Assembly (NCBI GenBank): GCA_034927815.1
Contig: JAYFPK010000025.1
Location: forward strand, 15,022 to 79,021
Length of the DNA: 64,000 bases
Direction: 5' to 3'
From: Limiplasma sp034927815
GTDB lineage: Bacteria; Bacillota; Clostridia; Christensenellales; Aristaeellaceae
The position numbers and the translations under genes are program-made. Each line of letters starts with the position of its first letter. Within the stretch, counting starts at the first letter, position 1. The notes beneath the pieces were generated by a model that ran no database searches, was not told the DNA's origin, and saw nothing but the letters and a program-made list of their open reading frames with translations. Shown in pieces: positions 44,225 through 53,023 of this stretch.

Positions 44225-45046
44225 TCACCCATCCACCCAGGCCACGGACAGGCATCCGCCTCCCAGGTGGATGGCCAGCACAGGGCCCAGGGTCCGTTGG
44301 ATCACGGCGATGCCTTTGCCGCGCAGCCGGTGGGCCAGCTGCTCCGCCTGCTCCTGGGCCCGGCAGTGCTGCACCACCACGGGGGTTTTGCAGTGGGCCG
44401 CCGCCTCCTCCAGCAGGCGAAGCTGCTCATGCTGGCCCCGGGCCACGGCGTAGGCGTTGACCCCTCCCGCGGTGAGCTTCAAAATGGGCCGGATGTTCAA
44501 AATGGTGGAGACGGACATGCGCACCAGGTTCAGCCTGCCGCTTTTGCGCAGGGGCGCCATGTCCTTCACGGAAAACAGGGTGTTGGTTTTCTCCCGGTAC
44601 TCCTTCACCCGCAGGGCCACCTCTCCCAGGGGAAGCCCTTCGCCGATCCACTCCCTGGCCTTGAGCAGCAAAAGGTACAGGGCCCCGGCGGTGGTTTTGG
44701 AATCCACCACCGCCACCTTCTCCGGGCCGATGACCTGGGCCGCCTTGTAGGCGTTGGCATAGGTGCCGCTGAGGCGGGAGGAGATGGGGAGCACCAGGGC
44801 CTGATGCCCCTCGGCCACGATGTCCTCCAGGGTGGACAGGAAGGCGGCGTAGGAAGCCTGGGAGGTGGTGAAGTGGCTGGGGTTCATGGTAACGGGGGTC
44901 AGCATGGCCTCATTCTCGTCGGCATAACCCTCGGTGTAGGTGGTGCGCCCTTCGTGGGCATAGTTCATGGGCACCTGTACCACCCCGTGGGTGCGTGCCT
45001 CCCGCCTGGAAAAATAGGCTGTGGTATCCGTAACCAAAACGATCAT
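44225..45046 (-). CDS. DegV/FakB family fatty-acid-binding protein
   Basis: A 273-residue DegV-fold protein. VLVTDTTAYFS opens the first domain, VLPISSRLSGTYANA is the loop that holds the acyl carboxylate, and VVDSKTTAGALYLLLL follows. Some members (FakB) present fatty acids to the kinase FakA; others are of unknown partner. It is the last gene of the fatty acid operon, its ATG overlapping the accA stop (45043-45046), so it is translationally coupled. No fakA lies in the window. A role in sensing or recycling acyl chains is inferred from position. Confidence 0.85.
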   Translation of the reverse strand: MIVLVTDTTAYFSRREARTHGVVQVPMNYAHEGRTTYTEGYADENEAMLTPVTMNPSHFTTSQASYAAFLSTLEDIVAEGHQALVLPISSRLSGTYANAYKAAQVIGPEKVAVVDSKTTAGALYLLLLKAREWIGEGLPLGEVALRVKEYREKTNTLFSVKDMAPLRKSGRLNLVRMSVSTILNIRPILKLTAGGVNAYAVARGQHEQLRLLEEAAAHCKTPVVVQHCRAQEQAEQLAHRLRGKGIAVIQRTLGPVLAIHLGGGCLSVAWVDG

Positions 45047-45822
45047 AACGGACGCCCTCCCATGCTTCTGAATTTGTCATAGCGCAAAGCCGCCACCGCC
45101 GCGCCCTCCAGGGCGGCGTAGGGGGCAAAGGAAGAAACCAGGGCTTCCCGGAGACCATCGTACAGGCTTGCGCCGTCCTGGGGCTCGGGAATGATCCGGT
45201 CGATGACCTTCAGGGCGTACAGGTCCTGGGCCGTGAGCTTGAGGGCCTCGCTGGAATCCTTGGTCTTTTTGGCGTCCTTCCATAGGATGCTGGCGGCCCC
45301 TTCCGGGGAGATCACCGAATAGACCGCGTTCTCCAGCATCCACACCTGGTTGGCCACCGCCAAGGCCAGCGCCCCGCCGCTGCCCCCTTCCCCGATGACG
45401 ATGGAAATCACCGGCACCGTCAGGGCCATCATCTCCATGAGGTTTTCCGCAATGGCAAGGCCCTGGCCCCGCTCCTCGGCCCCCAGGCCGCAGGCCGCCC
45501 CGGCGGTATCCACAAAGCATACCACGGGGCGGCGGAATTTCTCCGCCAGCTTCATCTGCCGCAGGGCCTTGCGGTAGCCCTCGGGATTGGCGGAGCCAAA
45601 GTTCCGGGCCACCTTCTCCGCCGTATCCCGGCCCTTTTCCAGGCCGATGACGGTGACGGGGGTTCCCTGAAGGCGGGCGATGCCCGCCACCACGGCTCTG
45701 TCGTCCCCAAAGCGGCGGTCCCCGTGCATCTCAAGAAAATCCGTAAAAACGCCCTGGATAAACCCCATGGCGGTGGGGCGGCCCTTCTGCCGGGCCGCCT
45801 GAACCTTTTCATACGCGCTCAT
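45043..45822 (-). CDS. accA: Acetyl-CoA carboxylase carboxyltransferase subunit alpha
   Basis: 259 residues, the short clostridial form. With AccD it moves the carboxyl group from biotin to acetyl-CoA. The crotonase-fold blocks are intact: FLEMHGDRRFGDDRAVVAGIA, PVVCFVDTAGAACGLGAEERGQ, and the oxyanion loop VIGEGGSGGALALAVANQVWM. Start: ATG at 45822, 8 bases after GGGAGGG; it overlaps the end of accD by 14 bases. Penultimate gene of the fatty acid operon. Confidence 0.95.
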   Translation of the reverse strand: MSAYEKVQAARQKGRPTAMGFIQGVFTDFLEMHGDRRFGDDRAVVAGIARLQGTPVTVIGLEKGRDTAEKVARNFGSANPEGYRKALRQMKLAEKFRRPVVCFVDTAGAACGLGAEERGQGLAIAENLMEMMALTVPVISIVIGEGGSGGALALAVANQVWMLENAVYSVISPEGAASILWKDAKKTKDSSEALKLTAQDLYALKVIDRIIPEPQDGASLYDGLREALVSSFAPYAALEGAAVAALRYDKFRSMGGRPL

Positions 45823-46663
45823 GCGCCGCCCTCCCCCCATGCATGCTCAGCAGCAGGGCCACAAGCTCCCGCTGGGTGTTCCTGGGGGCAATATGATCCA
45901 CAAAGCCCTTTTTCAGCTGGAACTCCGCCCGTTGAAAGCCCGCGGGCAGCTTTTGGCGGATGGTCTGCTCGATCACCCTGGGCCCGGCAAAGCCGATCAG
46001 GGCCCCAGGCTCCGCCAGGATGATGTCCGCCTCCATGGCAAAGCTGGCGGCCACGCCCCCGGTGGTGGGGTCGGTGAGCAGCGCGATGTACAGGTTGCCC
46101 CCGTCGCTGTGGCGCTTCACGGCGGCGGACACCTTGGCCATCTGCATCAAAGAGAGAATGCCCTCCTGGATGCGGGCCCCGCCGGACACGGTGCAGCCCA
46201 CCACAGGCAAGCGGCGCTGGGCGGCGTGCTCAAAGAGCCGGGTGAGCTTCTCCCCCACCATGGAGCCCATGGACCCCATCATAAAGGCGGGCTCCATGGC
46301 AAAAAAGGCGCAGGGCTCCCCCAAAATGGCGGCGGTTCCGGTGATCACGGCTTCCTTTTCCCCGCTCTCCCGCCGGGCGGTCTCCAGCTTTTCCTCATAG
46401 CCGGGGAAATCCAGCGCATTGCGGGATTCCAGCTCCCCGTCCCGCTCCTGGAAGCTGCCCGGGTCGCACAGCAAATCGATGCGGCCCCGGGCCCCCATGC
46501 GCAGGTGATGGCCGCAGCGGGGGCAGACCCACAGGTTTTGGGCAAGCTCCCGGCTGGGAACCTGTTTTTTGCATCCGGGGCAGGAAACGCCGGGGTCCCG
46601 GGGGATGGCCCCCTGGCCCTCCAGTTCGTTTTTCGGCTTTCGAAACAAGCTTTTGGCCAGCAT
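45809..46663 (-). CDS. accD: Acetyl-CoA carboxylase carboxyltransferase subunit beta
   Basis: 284 residues. N-terminal zinc ribbon with four Cys (CPGCKK at ~28-33 and CPRCGHH at ~47-53), then the carboxyltransferase fold with AVITGTAAILGEPCAFFAME and FMMGSMGSMVGEKLTRLFEH, followed by VSGGARIQEGILSLMQMAK. It forms the heterotetramer with AccA. ATG at 46663 follows the accC stop by 9 bases. Confidence 0.95.
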   Translation of the reverse strand: MLAKSLFRKPKNELEGQGAIPRDPGVSCPGCKKQVPSRELAQNLWVCPRCGHHLRMGARGRIDLLCDPGSFQERDGELESRNALDFPGYEEKLETARRESGEKEAVITGTAAILGEPCAFFAMEPAFMMGSMGSMVGEKLTRLFEHAAQRRLPVVGCTVSGGARIQEGILSLMQMAKVSAAVKRHSDGGNLYIALLTDPTTGGVAASFAMEADIILAEPGALIGFAGPRVIEQTIRQKLPAGFQRAEFQLKKGFVDHIAPRNTQRELVALLLSMHGGRAAHERV

Positions 46664-46672
46664 TCAGGCTTC

Positions 46673-48001
46673 TCACTTTCTCAAAAAATCCGTGGCATAG
46701 CTGCCGTCCAGGAAGGAGGGCTCGCTGATGAGGTCCGCCTGGAAGCAGCCGTTGTGCTCCACGCCCTCGATGACGGTTTCGCACAGGGCCGCCTGCATTT
46801 TGCGGATGGCCTCCTGCCGGGTGGCGGCGTGGACGATGAGCTTGCCGATCATGGAGTCATAATAGGGCGGCACCTGATAGCCCTGGTACAGGGCGGTGTC
46901 AAAGCGCACCCAGGGCCCGCCGGGAATGTGCAGCAGCGTCACCCGGCCGCAGCTAGGCCGAAAATCCGCCAGGGGGTCCTCGGCGTTGATGCGGCATTCG
47001 ATGGCGTGGCCCCGCAGGGGAATGTCCTTTTGGGCAAAGGGCAGCGCCATGCCAGCGGCCACCCGGATCTGCCATTTCACCAGGTCAATGCCCGTGACCA
47101 TTTCCGTCACCGGGTGCTCCACCTGGAGCCGGGTGTTCATCTCCATGAAATAGAAGTTCCCCTCCCCGTCCAGGAGGAACTCCAGGGTGCCCACCCCCTC
47201 ATAGCCTACGGCTGACGCCGCCCGGGCGGCGGCGGTCATCATCTTTTCCCGGAGCTCCGGGGAGATGGCGGGGCAGGGGCTTTCCTCAATGAGTTTTTGG
47301 TTGCGCCGCTGCATGGAGCAGTCCCGCTCCCCCAGGCATACGGCGTGGCCCTGTTGGTCGCACAGAATCTGCATCTCCACATGCTTCACATGCTGGAGGA
47401 ACTTTTCCATGTATAATCCGCCGTCGGAAAAGGAGGCCTGGGCCTCGGCGGAGGCGGCCCGGAAGGCGGCCTCCACATCCTCGGCCCGCTCCACCATGCG
47501 GATGCCCCGGCCGCCGCCGCCGGCCCTGGCCTTGAGCAGCAGGGGAAAGCCCACCCGCTGCGCCGCCTGCTTCGCTTCCTCCGCGTCTTGCAGCAGCTCC
47601 TGGCCGGGGATGGTGGGCACCTTCAACCGGGCCATGGTGCGCTTGGCCTCCTCCTTGTCCCCCATGAGGCGGATCACCTGGGCGCTGGGGCCGATGAACT
47701 TGATGCCGTTTTGCTCGCAGGCCTCGGCAAAAGCGGGATTTTCGGACAGAAAGCCGTATCCGGGGTGAATGGCCTCGGCCCCGCTGAGCAAGGCCACGGA
47801 GAGGATGGCCCTTTGGTTCAAATAGCTGTGCCTGGCCTGAGGGCCGCCGATGCAGTAGCTTTCATCCGCCATGGACACGTGCAAGGCGTCCCGGTCCGCT
47901 TCGGAAAACACCGCTACGGTGAGGATGCCCATTTCCTTGCAAGCCCGAATCACCCGCACCGCGATCTCGCCCCTGTTGGCAATGAGGATTTTGGGAAACA
48001 A
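46673..48001 (-). CDS. accC: Biotin carboxylase (acetyl-CoA carboxylase)
   Basis: 442 residues. ATP-dependent carboxylation of biotin on AccB. Order: N-domain LFPKILIANRGEIAVRVIRA, ATP-grasp with LLLKARAGGGGRGIRMV glycine-rich loop, LEFLLDGEGNFYFMEMNTRL, the biotin carboxylase signature QVEHPVTEMVTGIDLV, and C-domain GHAIECRINAEDP. Start: TTG at 48001, with GGGAGGG 6 bases upstream; this gives the standard N-terminus. An in-frame ATG at 48019 would overlap the fabZ stop as ATGA and add six residues; either is possible. Confidence 0.95.
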   Translation of the reverse strand: MFPKILIANRGEIAVRVIRACKEMGILTVAVFSEADRDALHVSMADESYCIGGPQARHSYLNQRAILSVALLSGAEAIHPGYGFLSENPAFAEACEQNGIKFIGPSAQVIRLMGDKEEAKRTMARLKVPTIPGQELLQDAEEAKQAAQRVGFPLLLKARAGGGGRGIRMVERAEDVEAAFRAASAEAQASFSDGGLYMEKFLQHVKHVEMQILCDQQGHAVCLGERDCSMQRRNQKLIEESPCPAISPELREKMMTAAARAASAVGYEGVGTLEFLLDGEGNFYFMEMNTRLQVEHPVTEMVTGIDLVKWQIRVAAGMALPFAQKDIPLRGHAIECRINAEDPLADFRPSCGRVTLLHIPGGPWVRFDTALYQGYQVPPYYDSMIGKLIVHAATRQEAIRKMQAALCETVIEGVEHNGCFQADLISEPSFLDGSYATDFLRK

Positions 48002-48015
48002 GCCATACCCTCCCA

Positions 48016-48429
48016 TCATTGCGCCAGCATCAGGGAAAACATGCCGCTGGCGCATACGGCGTCCGATACCCGGGCCTCCCCGGCAATGACATAGACGCCC
48101 AGCTTCTGGCGGGTAATGCGGCAGGTGATGCGCACCGTATCCCCGGGGCGCACCATGTGCCGGAAGCGAACCCGATCCATGCCCGCGTACAGGGTGGTTT
48201 TGCCGGGCAGCTGCTCCCGGAGCAGCGCCCCGGCGGTCTGGGCGATGATCTCGCACAGCACCACCCCGGGCACTACGGGATTGCCGGGGAAATGCCCTTG
48301 CAAAAACCACTCGTCCCCCCGGACGGTATAGCGGCCCAGGGCGTTGCCCTCCCCGTCCAACTCCACCTCGTCCAGCAGAAGCATGGGCTCCCGGTGGGGC
48401 AAAAAGGTTTTGATCTCGTCACGGTTCAT
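48016..48429 (-). CDS. fabZ: 3-hydroxyacyl-ACP dehydratase FabZ
   Basis: 137 residues, full length. Hot-dog fold dehydratase of the elongation cycle. Start region MNRDEIKTFLPHREPMLLLD is typical, the catalytic His is in GHFPGNPVVPGV, and the second catalytic acidic residue is in the helix GVVLCEIIAQTAGALL. No fabA or fabM is nearby, so how unsaturated chains are made is not shown here. GAGG lies 7 bases before the ATG. It lies between accB and accC, the common clostridial order. Confidence 0.95.
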   Translation of the reverse strand: MNRDEIKTFLPHREPMLLLDEVELDGEGNALGRYTVRGDEWFLQGHFPGNPVVPGVVLCEIIAQTAGALLREQLPGKTTLYAGMDRVRFRHMVRPGDTVRITCRITRQKLGVYVIAGEARVSDAVCASGMFSLMLAQ

Positions 48430-48430
48430 G

Positions 48431-48916
48431 TCAAAGCCTCGGTTCAAAAATTTTGAAAAGGGTCTGGCCGTATTCCACCACGCCGCCGTCCTGTACGCAC
48501 ACGTCCACCACTTCCCCGTCCGTGTCGGCGGTAATCTCGTTGTTGAGCTTCATGGCTTCCACAATGCACAGCACAGCGCCCTTTTTCACATGGTCCCCCA
48601 CCTTCACAAAGGGCGTGCCGCCGGGCTCCGGCGCCACGTAGAACACGCCCACCATGGGGGATTTGATCTCGTGGAGCTGGTTAAAATCCGGGCCGGGATC
48701 GGCGCTGGGAAGGGGCGGCGGATTGGACGCCGCGGGGGAAGGCGGGGGAAGGGGGGATGCGGCGGGGGGCCGGAAGGCCCCTTGGGGCTCCAAAGGAGCG
48801 TAGGAGGAGGCTTCCCGGGCCAGCAGGATTTTCGTTTCTCCCTCGGAAACCTCCAGCCGGGTCAGCCCGTGCTGGGAAAAGAGGGCCAGAAGGTCTTTCA
48901 CTTGCTTCATGTTCAT
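48431..48916 (-). CDS. accB: Biotin carboxyl carrier protein
   Basis: 161 residues. An N-terminal helix (MKQVKDLLALFSQHGLTRLE), a Pro/Ala-rich flexible linker (~45-75), and the C-terminal biotinyl domain with the biotinylation site EAMKLNNEI. It shuttles biotin between AccC and AccA/AccD. The ATG overlaps the fabF stop (48913-48916), so translation is coupled. Confidence 0.95.
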   Translation of the reverse strand: MNMKQVKDLLALFSQHGLTRLEVSEGETKILLAREASSYAPLEPQGAFRPPAASPLPPPSPAASNPPPLPSADPGPDFNQLHEIKSPMVGVFYVAPEPGGTPFVKVGDHVKKGAVLCIVEAMKLNNEITADTDGEVVDVCVQDGGVVEYGQTLFKIFEPRL

Positions 48917-50148
48917 GGCACTTTCCTCACTGCCACCGCGCTGTTATGGCCGCCAAAGCCCAACGAAAGGGAAAGGGCCATGGTGGGGCGCCACTGGCGG
49001 GAATGATGGGGCACATAGTCCAGGTCGCAGTCCGGGTCCGGCTGGTCCAAATGGAGGGTGGGGGGGACCACCCCGGTTTTCACCGCCATCAAAGAGGCGA
49101 TGCACTCCACAGCCCCCGCGGCCCCCAGCATATGGCCCGTGGCGCTCTTGGTGGAGCTCATCAGGATTTTCCTGGCCGCTTCCTCCCCCAGGGCCAGCTT
49201 GATGGCCTGGGTCTCAACCTTGTCGTTTAAGGGGGTGCCGGTGCCATGGGCGTTGAGGTAGAGCCGGTCCTGGGGGCCAAGGCCCCCCGCTTCCTCCAGG
49301 GCCAGCTTGAGGGCCTGGGCGGCCCCCAGCCCTTCGGGATGGGGCGCGGTGATGTGGTTGGCGTCGCAGGTGTTGCCATAGCCCACAACCTCCCCGTAGA
49401 TAGGGGCATGGCGGGCCATGGCCTGCTCCGCTTCCTCCAGCAGCAGCACCCCGGCCCCCTCGCCCATCACAAAGCCTTGGCGGCGCAGGTCAAAGGGCAC
49501 GCAGGCGGCCTGGGGGTCCTGCTCCAGGGACAGGGCCTTGCAGCTGGTGAACCCGGCCACGGCCAGGGGCTCGATGGCCGCCTCGCAGCCTCCGGCCAAA
49601 ATGGCGTCGGCGTAGCCGTGGCGGATGGCCCGGTAGGCCTCGCCGATGGCGTGGGTGGAGGTGGCGCAGGCGGTGACCACCGGCAGGCAGGGGCCCTGGG
49701 CATTGAAGCGGATGGCGATGTTTCCGGCGGCCATGTTGCCGATCATCATGGGGATGAAGAAGGGGGACACCCGGTCCGGCCCCCGGGTGAGCAGCTTTTC
49801 GCACTCGGCGGAAAAGGTGTGCATGCCGCCGATGCCGCTGCCCACGTACACCCCGAAGCGCTGGGGGTCGGCGTTTTCAAAGCCGCTGTCCTCCATGGCC
49901 TGGAGGGCCGCGGCCATGGCGTATTGGGCGAACAGGTCCAACCGCCTGGCGGTGGGCACATCCATGCCGTGCTCCTGGGGATCAAAGTCCTTCACCTGGG
50001 CCGCCACCTTCGCTTTCAGGGCGGAGGTATCAAACCGGGTGATGGGGCCGATGCCGCACACCCCGCTGACCAAAGCGTTCCAAAAATCCGGGACGGAGTT
50101 CCCCACAGGGGAAATCACGCCCAGCCCTGTGACCAATACGCGCCTCAT
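48913..50148 (-). CDS. fabF: Beta-ketoacyl-ACP synthase II
   Basis: 411 residues, standard length. Condenses acyl-ACP with malonyl-ACP. The catalytic triad is complete: the Cys in VVTACATSTHAIGEAYR, the first His in LNAHGTGTPLNDKVE, and the second His in TKSATGHMLGAAGAVE. N-terminus RRVLVTGLGVISPVG is typical. Start: ATG at 50148 with GAGGTG upstream. Confidence 0.97.
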   Translation of the reverse strand: MRRVLVTGLGVISPVGNSVPDFWNALVSGVCGIGPITRFDTSALKAKVAAQVKDFDPQEHGMDVPTARRLDLFAQYAMAAALQAMEDSGFENADPQRFGVYVGSGIGGMHTFSAECEKLLTRGPDRVSPFFIPMMIGNMAAGNIAIRFNAQGPCLPVVTACATSTHAIGEAYRAIRHGYADAILAGGCEAAIEPLAVAGFTSCKALSLEQDPQAACVPFDLRRQGFVMGEGAGVLLLEEAEQAMARHAPIYGEVVGYGNTCDANHITAPHPEGLGAAQALKLALEEAGGLGPQDRLYLNAHGTGTPLNDKVETQAIKLALGEEAARKILMSSTKSATGHMLGAAGAVECIASLMAVKTGVVPPTLHLDQPDPDCDLDYVPHHSRQWRPTMALSLSLGFGGHNSAVAVRKVP

Positions 50149-50158
50149 GGCATTCACC

Positions 50159-50896
50159 TCACATATACAGTCCGCCGTCCACTTGCAAAACAGCGCCGGT
50201 GATATAGGCCGCCTCATCCCCGCAGAGAAAGGCCACGGCGGCGGCGATGTCCTCCGCCCGGCCTATGCGGCGCATGGGAATGCTCTGCACGGCCTTTTCC
50301 ATCAGCCCGCCGTCCAGGGAGCGGGTCATGTCGGTTTCAATGAAGCCGGGGGCAATGGCGTTACAGGTGACATTGCGGGCCGCCAGCTCCTTGGCGATGG
50401 TCTTGGTCAGGCCGATGAGCCCCGCCTTGGCGGCGGAATAGTTGGCCTGGCCGGGGTTGCCCATCAGCCCGGACACGGAGGAGATGTTGATGATGCGGCC
50501 CCAGCGCCTGCGCAGCAGGTCCCCGTAGGCGGTGCGGATCAGGTAGAACGCGCCGTTTAGGTTCACCTGAACCACCTTGTCAAAGGCCTCCTGGCTCATG
50601 CGGGGGGTGAGGGCGTCCATGGTGATGCCCGCGTTGTTCACCAAAATCTCCACAGGGCCCCATTCCTCCTTGATCCGGGCAAAGGCGGATTCAACGGCCT
50701 GGAGATTTCCCACGTCGCAGGGCAAGGCCATGGCCTTGCCTCCCAGGGCCACAAGCTCCTCCAAAGTCTGCTGGGCCGCCTGCTGGTTGCCCGCGTACAG
50801 GAAGGCCACATGCGCCCCCTCCCGGGCCAGGCGCAGGGCCACAGCCCGGCCGATGCCCCTTGAGCCTCCGGTGACCAGCGCCACTTTGTCCCGCAT
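50159..50896 (-). CDS. fabG: 3-oxoacyl-ACP reductase FabG
   Basis: 245 residues. NADPH-dependent short-chain dehydrogenase. Cofactor motif VTGGSRGIGRAVAL, NNAG motif in EILVNNAGITMDAL, catalytic Ser-Tyr-Lys in INISSVSGLMGNPGQANYSAAKAGL. Its ATG overlaps the fabD stop by one base (TGATG), with AAAGGAGG 8 bases upstream. Confidence 0.97.
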   Translation of the reverse strand: MRDKVALVTGGSRGIGRAVALRLAREGAHVAFLYAGNQQAAQQTLEELVALGGKAMALPCDVGNLQAVESAFARIKEEWGPVEILVNNAGITMDALTPRMSQEAFDKVVQVNLNGAFYLIRTAYGDLLRRRWGRIINISSVSGLMGNPGQANYSAAKAGLIGLTKTIAKELAARNVTCNAIAPGFIETDMTRSLDGGLMEKAVQSIPMRRIGRAEDIAAAVAFLCGDEAAYITGAVLQVDGGLYM

Positions 50897-51819
50897 CAGG
50901 CTATTCCTCCTTTGAGCATTGCAAGGGTTTCCCCCAGGCTGGCCGGGTCCTCCACATGGGAAACCCTGGCTTCGGGCAGGATTTTGCGGATCAGGCCGGA
51001 CAGCACCGTGCCGGGGCCCAGCTCCACGAAGCAGTCCGCTCCCCCCTGGGCCATGCGGCGGATGGTATCCTCCCACAAAACGGGATGGTCCACCTGCCGG
51101 GCCAGAAGGGCCGCGCAGTCCCCCTCATAGGGCAGAGCCGTGCTGTTGGCGTACACGGGCAAGGAGGGCGCTTTCACGCCGGCTTGGCCCAGCCACAGCC
51201 CAAGCTGGTCCGCAGCCTCCTTCATGAAAGGGGAGTGGAAGGCCCCGCTCACCGCCAGGGGCATGGCCCGGCCCTTTTGCTCCGCCACAGCCTGGAAAAA
51301 CGCGTCCTTTTGGGACAGGGCCCCGGAGACCACGATCTGGCCCGGGGCGTTGAAATTCACCGGGTAGACCCCTTCCAGCCCGCCGCATAGCTCCCGCACT
51401 GCTTCGGGGGCAAGCCGCAGCACCGCCGCCATAAAGCCGGGGAAGGCCAGGGCGCAGGCGTGCATCCGCCTGGCCCGCTCCTGCACGAAGGCAAAGGCCG
51501 TGGGGAAGTCCAGCATCCCGGAGAAAGCCGCCGCCGCCACCTCTCCTAAGGAGAAGCCCGCGCACAGGGCCGGGGCAACGCCTTGCTCCCCAAGGGCCGC
51601 CGCGCACATCAGGTCCACCGTGAACAGGCATGGCTGGGTGTTGGCCGTGAGGGCCAGCTCCTCCTTGGAGCCCTCAAAGCACTGGGCCCGGGTGCCGGGG
51701 CGGGCGGCCTCGGCCTGGTCCATCACGGCCTTGGCGGCGGGGGAAGCTTCATACAGCTCCCGGCCCATGCCGGGGTATTGGGCCCCCTGGCCCGCGAAGA
51801 CAAAGGCTATTTGATCCAT
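50896..51819 (-). CDS. fabD: Malonyl-CoA:ACP transacylase
   Basis: 307 residues. Transfers malonyl from CoA to ACP. FVFAGQGAQYPGMGRELYEA opens the fold; the active Ser is in CAGFSLGEVAAAAF (GFSLGE, usual GHSLGE, so the His before Ser is Phe here); the catalytic His is in AVSGAFHSPFM. Start: ATG at 51819 with AGGGAG upstream, overlapping the end of fabK by 13 bases. Confidence 0.95.
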   Translation of the reverse strand: MDQIAFVFAGQGAQYPGMGRELYEASPAAKAVMDQAEAARPGTRAQCFEGSKEELALTANTQPCLFTVDLMCAAALGEQGVAPALCAGFSLGEVAAAAFSGMLDFPTAFAFVQERARRMHACALAFPGFMAAVLRLAPEAVRELCGGLEGVYPVNFNAPGQIVVSGALSQKDAFFQAVAEQKGRAMPLAVSGAFHSPFMKEAADQLGLWLGQAGVKAPSLPVYANSTALPYEGDCAALLARQVDHPVLWEDTIRRMAQGGADCFVELGPGTVLSGLIRKILPEARVSHVEDPASLGETLAMLKGGIA

Positions 51820-52754
51820 GCGGACGCTCCCTGAAGGCAACTTTCGGCCTGGGCGAACATCTCCCGAAGGATATCCCGCGCCGGAAGGCATGCGTGCACA
51901 AGCCCCGCGGACTGGCCCGCCATAAAGCAGCCCGTTTCCAGGTCCCCTTCCACGGCGGCCCTGCGCAAAGCTCCGGAGCCGAAGGCCTCCAGCTCCTCGC
52001 TGGATACCACCGGGTCCTCCTCCTTTTGGCGGAAGGCGTTCATGTAGGGGCTTTTTAAGGCCCGCACGGGATGGCCCAGCTTGCGGCCCGTGACCATGGT
52101 GTCGATATCCTTGGCCGCTACCACCTTGTTTTTGTAATTGTCGTGGATGGGGCATTCGCAGGAGGCCAAAAACCGCGTGCCGCACTGCACGCCCTGGGCC
52201 CCTAGCATCAAGGCCGCGGCGATGCCCCGGCCGTCGGCGATACCCCCGGCGGCCAGCACGGGAATGGACAGGGCCTCCGCCACCTGGGGAATGAGGGATA
52301 TGGTGGTAAGCTCTCCGATGTGGCCTCCGGCCTCACAGCCTTCCGCCACCACGGCGCAGGCCCCTTCCCGCTCCACCCGCTTGGCAAGGGCCACGGAGGG
52401 GATCACCGGCACCACCTTGATGCCCGCGGGAATCCACTTTTTCATGTAGGGGCCCGGAAAGCCCGCCCCGGTGGTCACCACCGGCACCAGCTCCTCCAGC
52501 ACCACCTGGGCCGCCTCCTGCACAAAGGGGCTCATGAGCATGAGGTTGACCCCAAAGGGCTTTTGGGTCAGCTCCCGGCAGATGCGGATCTGCTCCCGAA
52601 GGTAATCCCCGCTCAGGTTCATGGCGGAGATGATCCCCAGGCCTCCGGCGTTGGATACCGCCGCTGCCAGATGGGCGTCGGACACCCAGGCCATGCCGCC
52701 CTGAAAGATAGGGTACTCCAGGCCGAAAAGCCTGGTTACTTCCGTTTGAATCAT
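51807..52754 (-). CDS. fabK: Enoyl-ACP reductase II (FMN-dependent FabK)
   Basis: 315 residues. NAD(P)H/FMN-dependent last step of elongation, replacing FabI and naturally not inhibited by triclosan-type FabI drugs. Nitronate-monooxygenase-like TIM barrel: YPIFQGGMAWVSDAHLAAAV, KPFGVNLMLMSP, VVAEGCEAGGHIGEL and VLAAGGIADGRGIAAALMLG with the FMN phosphate loop GAQGVQCGTRFL. ATG overlaps the acpP stop as ATGA (52751-52754). Confidence 0.95.
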   Translation of the reverse strand: MIQTEVTRLFGLEYPIFQGGMAWVSDAHLAAAVSNAGGLGIISAMNLSGDYLREQIRICRELTQKPFGVNLMLMSPFVQEAAQVVLEELVPVVTTGAGFPGPYMKKWIPAGIKVVPVIPSVALAKRVEREGACAVVAEGCEAGGHIGELTTISLIPQVAEALSIPVLAAGGIADGRGIAAALMLGAQGVQCGTRFLASCECPIHDNYKNKVVAAKDIDTMVTGRKLGHPVRALKSPYMNAFRQKEEDPVVSSEELEAFGSGALRRAAVEGDLETGCFMAGQSAGLVHACLPARDILREMFAQAESCLQGASAWIK

Positions 52755-52975
52755 TGCTTCGCTCCATCAATGGCCTTCACCAAATCGGCCACGCAGGTCA
52801 TGTCCTTGGTGATCTCGATGGTGACGTTAAAGGCGTCCTCCAGGTCCATCACCAGCTCCGCCACATCCAGGGAATCCAGGGCCAACTCGCCAAACTGGCT
52901 GTCCGGGGAGATGGTATCCGGGGTCGTGCCCTTGCGCTGGGCCAGCAGTTCCGCAACTTTTTCAAAGGTGTTCAT
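52751..52975 (-). CDS. acpP: Acyl carrier protein
   Basis: 74 residues, the usual size. Carries the growing chain on phosphopantetheine at the Ser of GELALDSLDVAELVM. Acidic helices II and III are present. A strong AGGAGG precedes the ATG. Within the operon it follows fabH by 48 bases, leaving room for a strong ribosome site of its own, in keeping with the large amounts of ACP needed. Confidence 0.95.
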   Translation of the reverse strand: MNTFEKVAELLAQRKGTTPDTISPDSQFGELALDSLDVAELVMDLEDAFNVTIEITKDMTCVADLVKAIDGAKQ

Positions 52976-53023
52976 GATGTTGATCCTCCTGTTGTTTTGA
53001 TCTATGGAAAGGGAGAAAACCGG

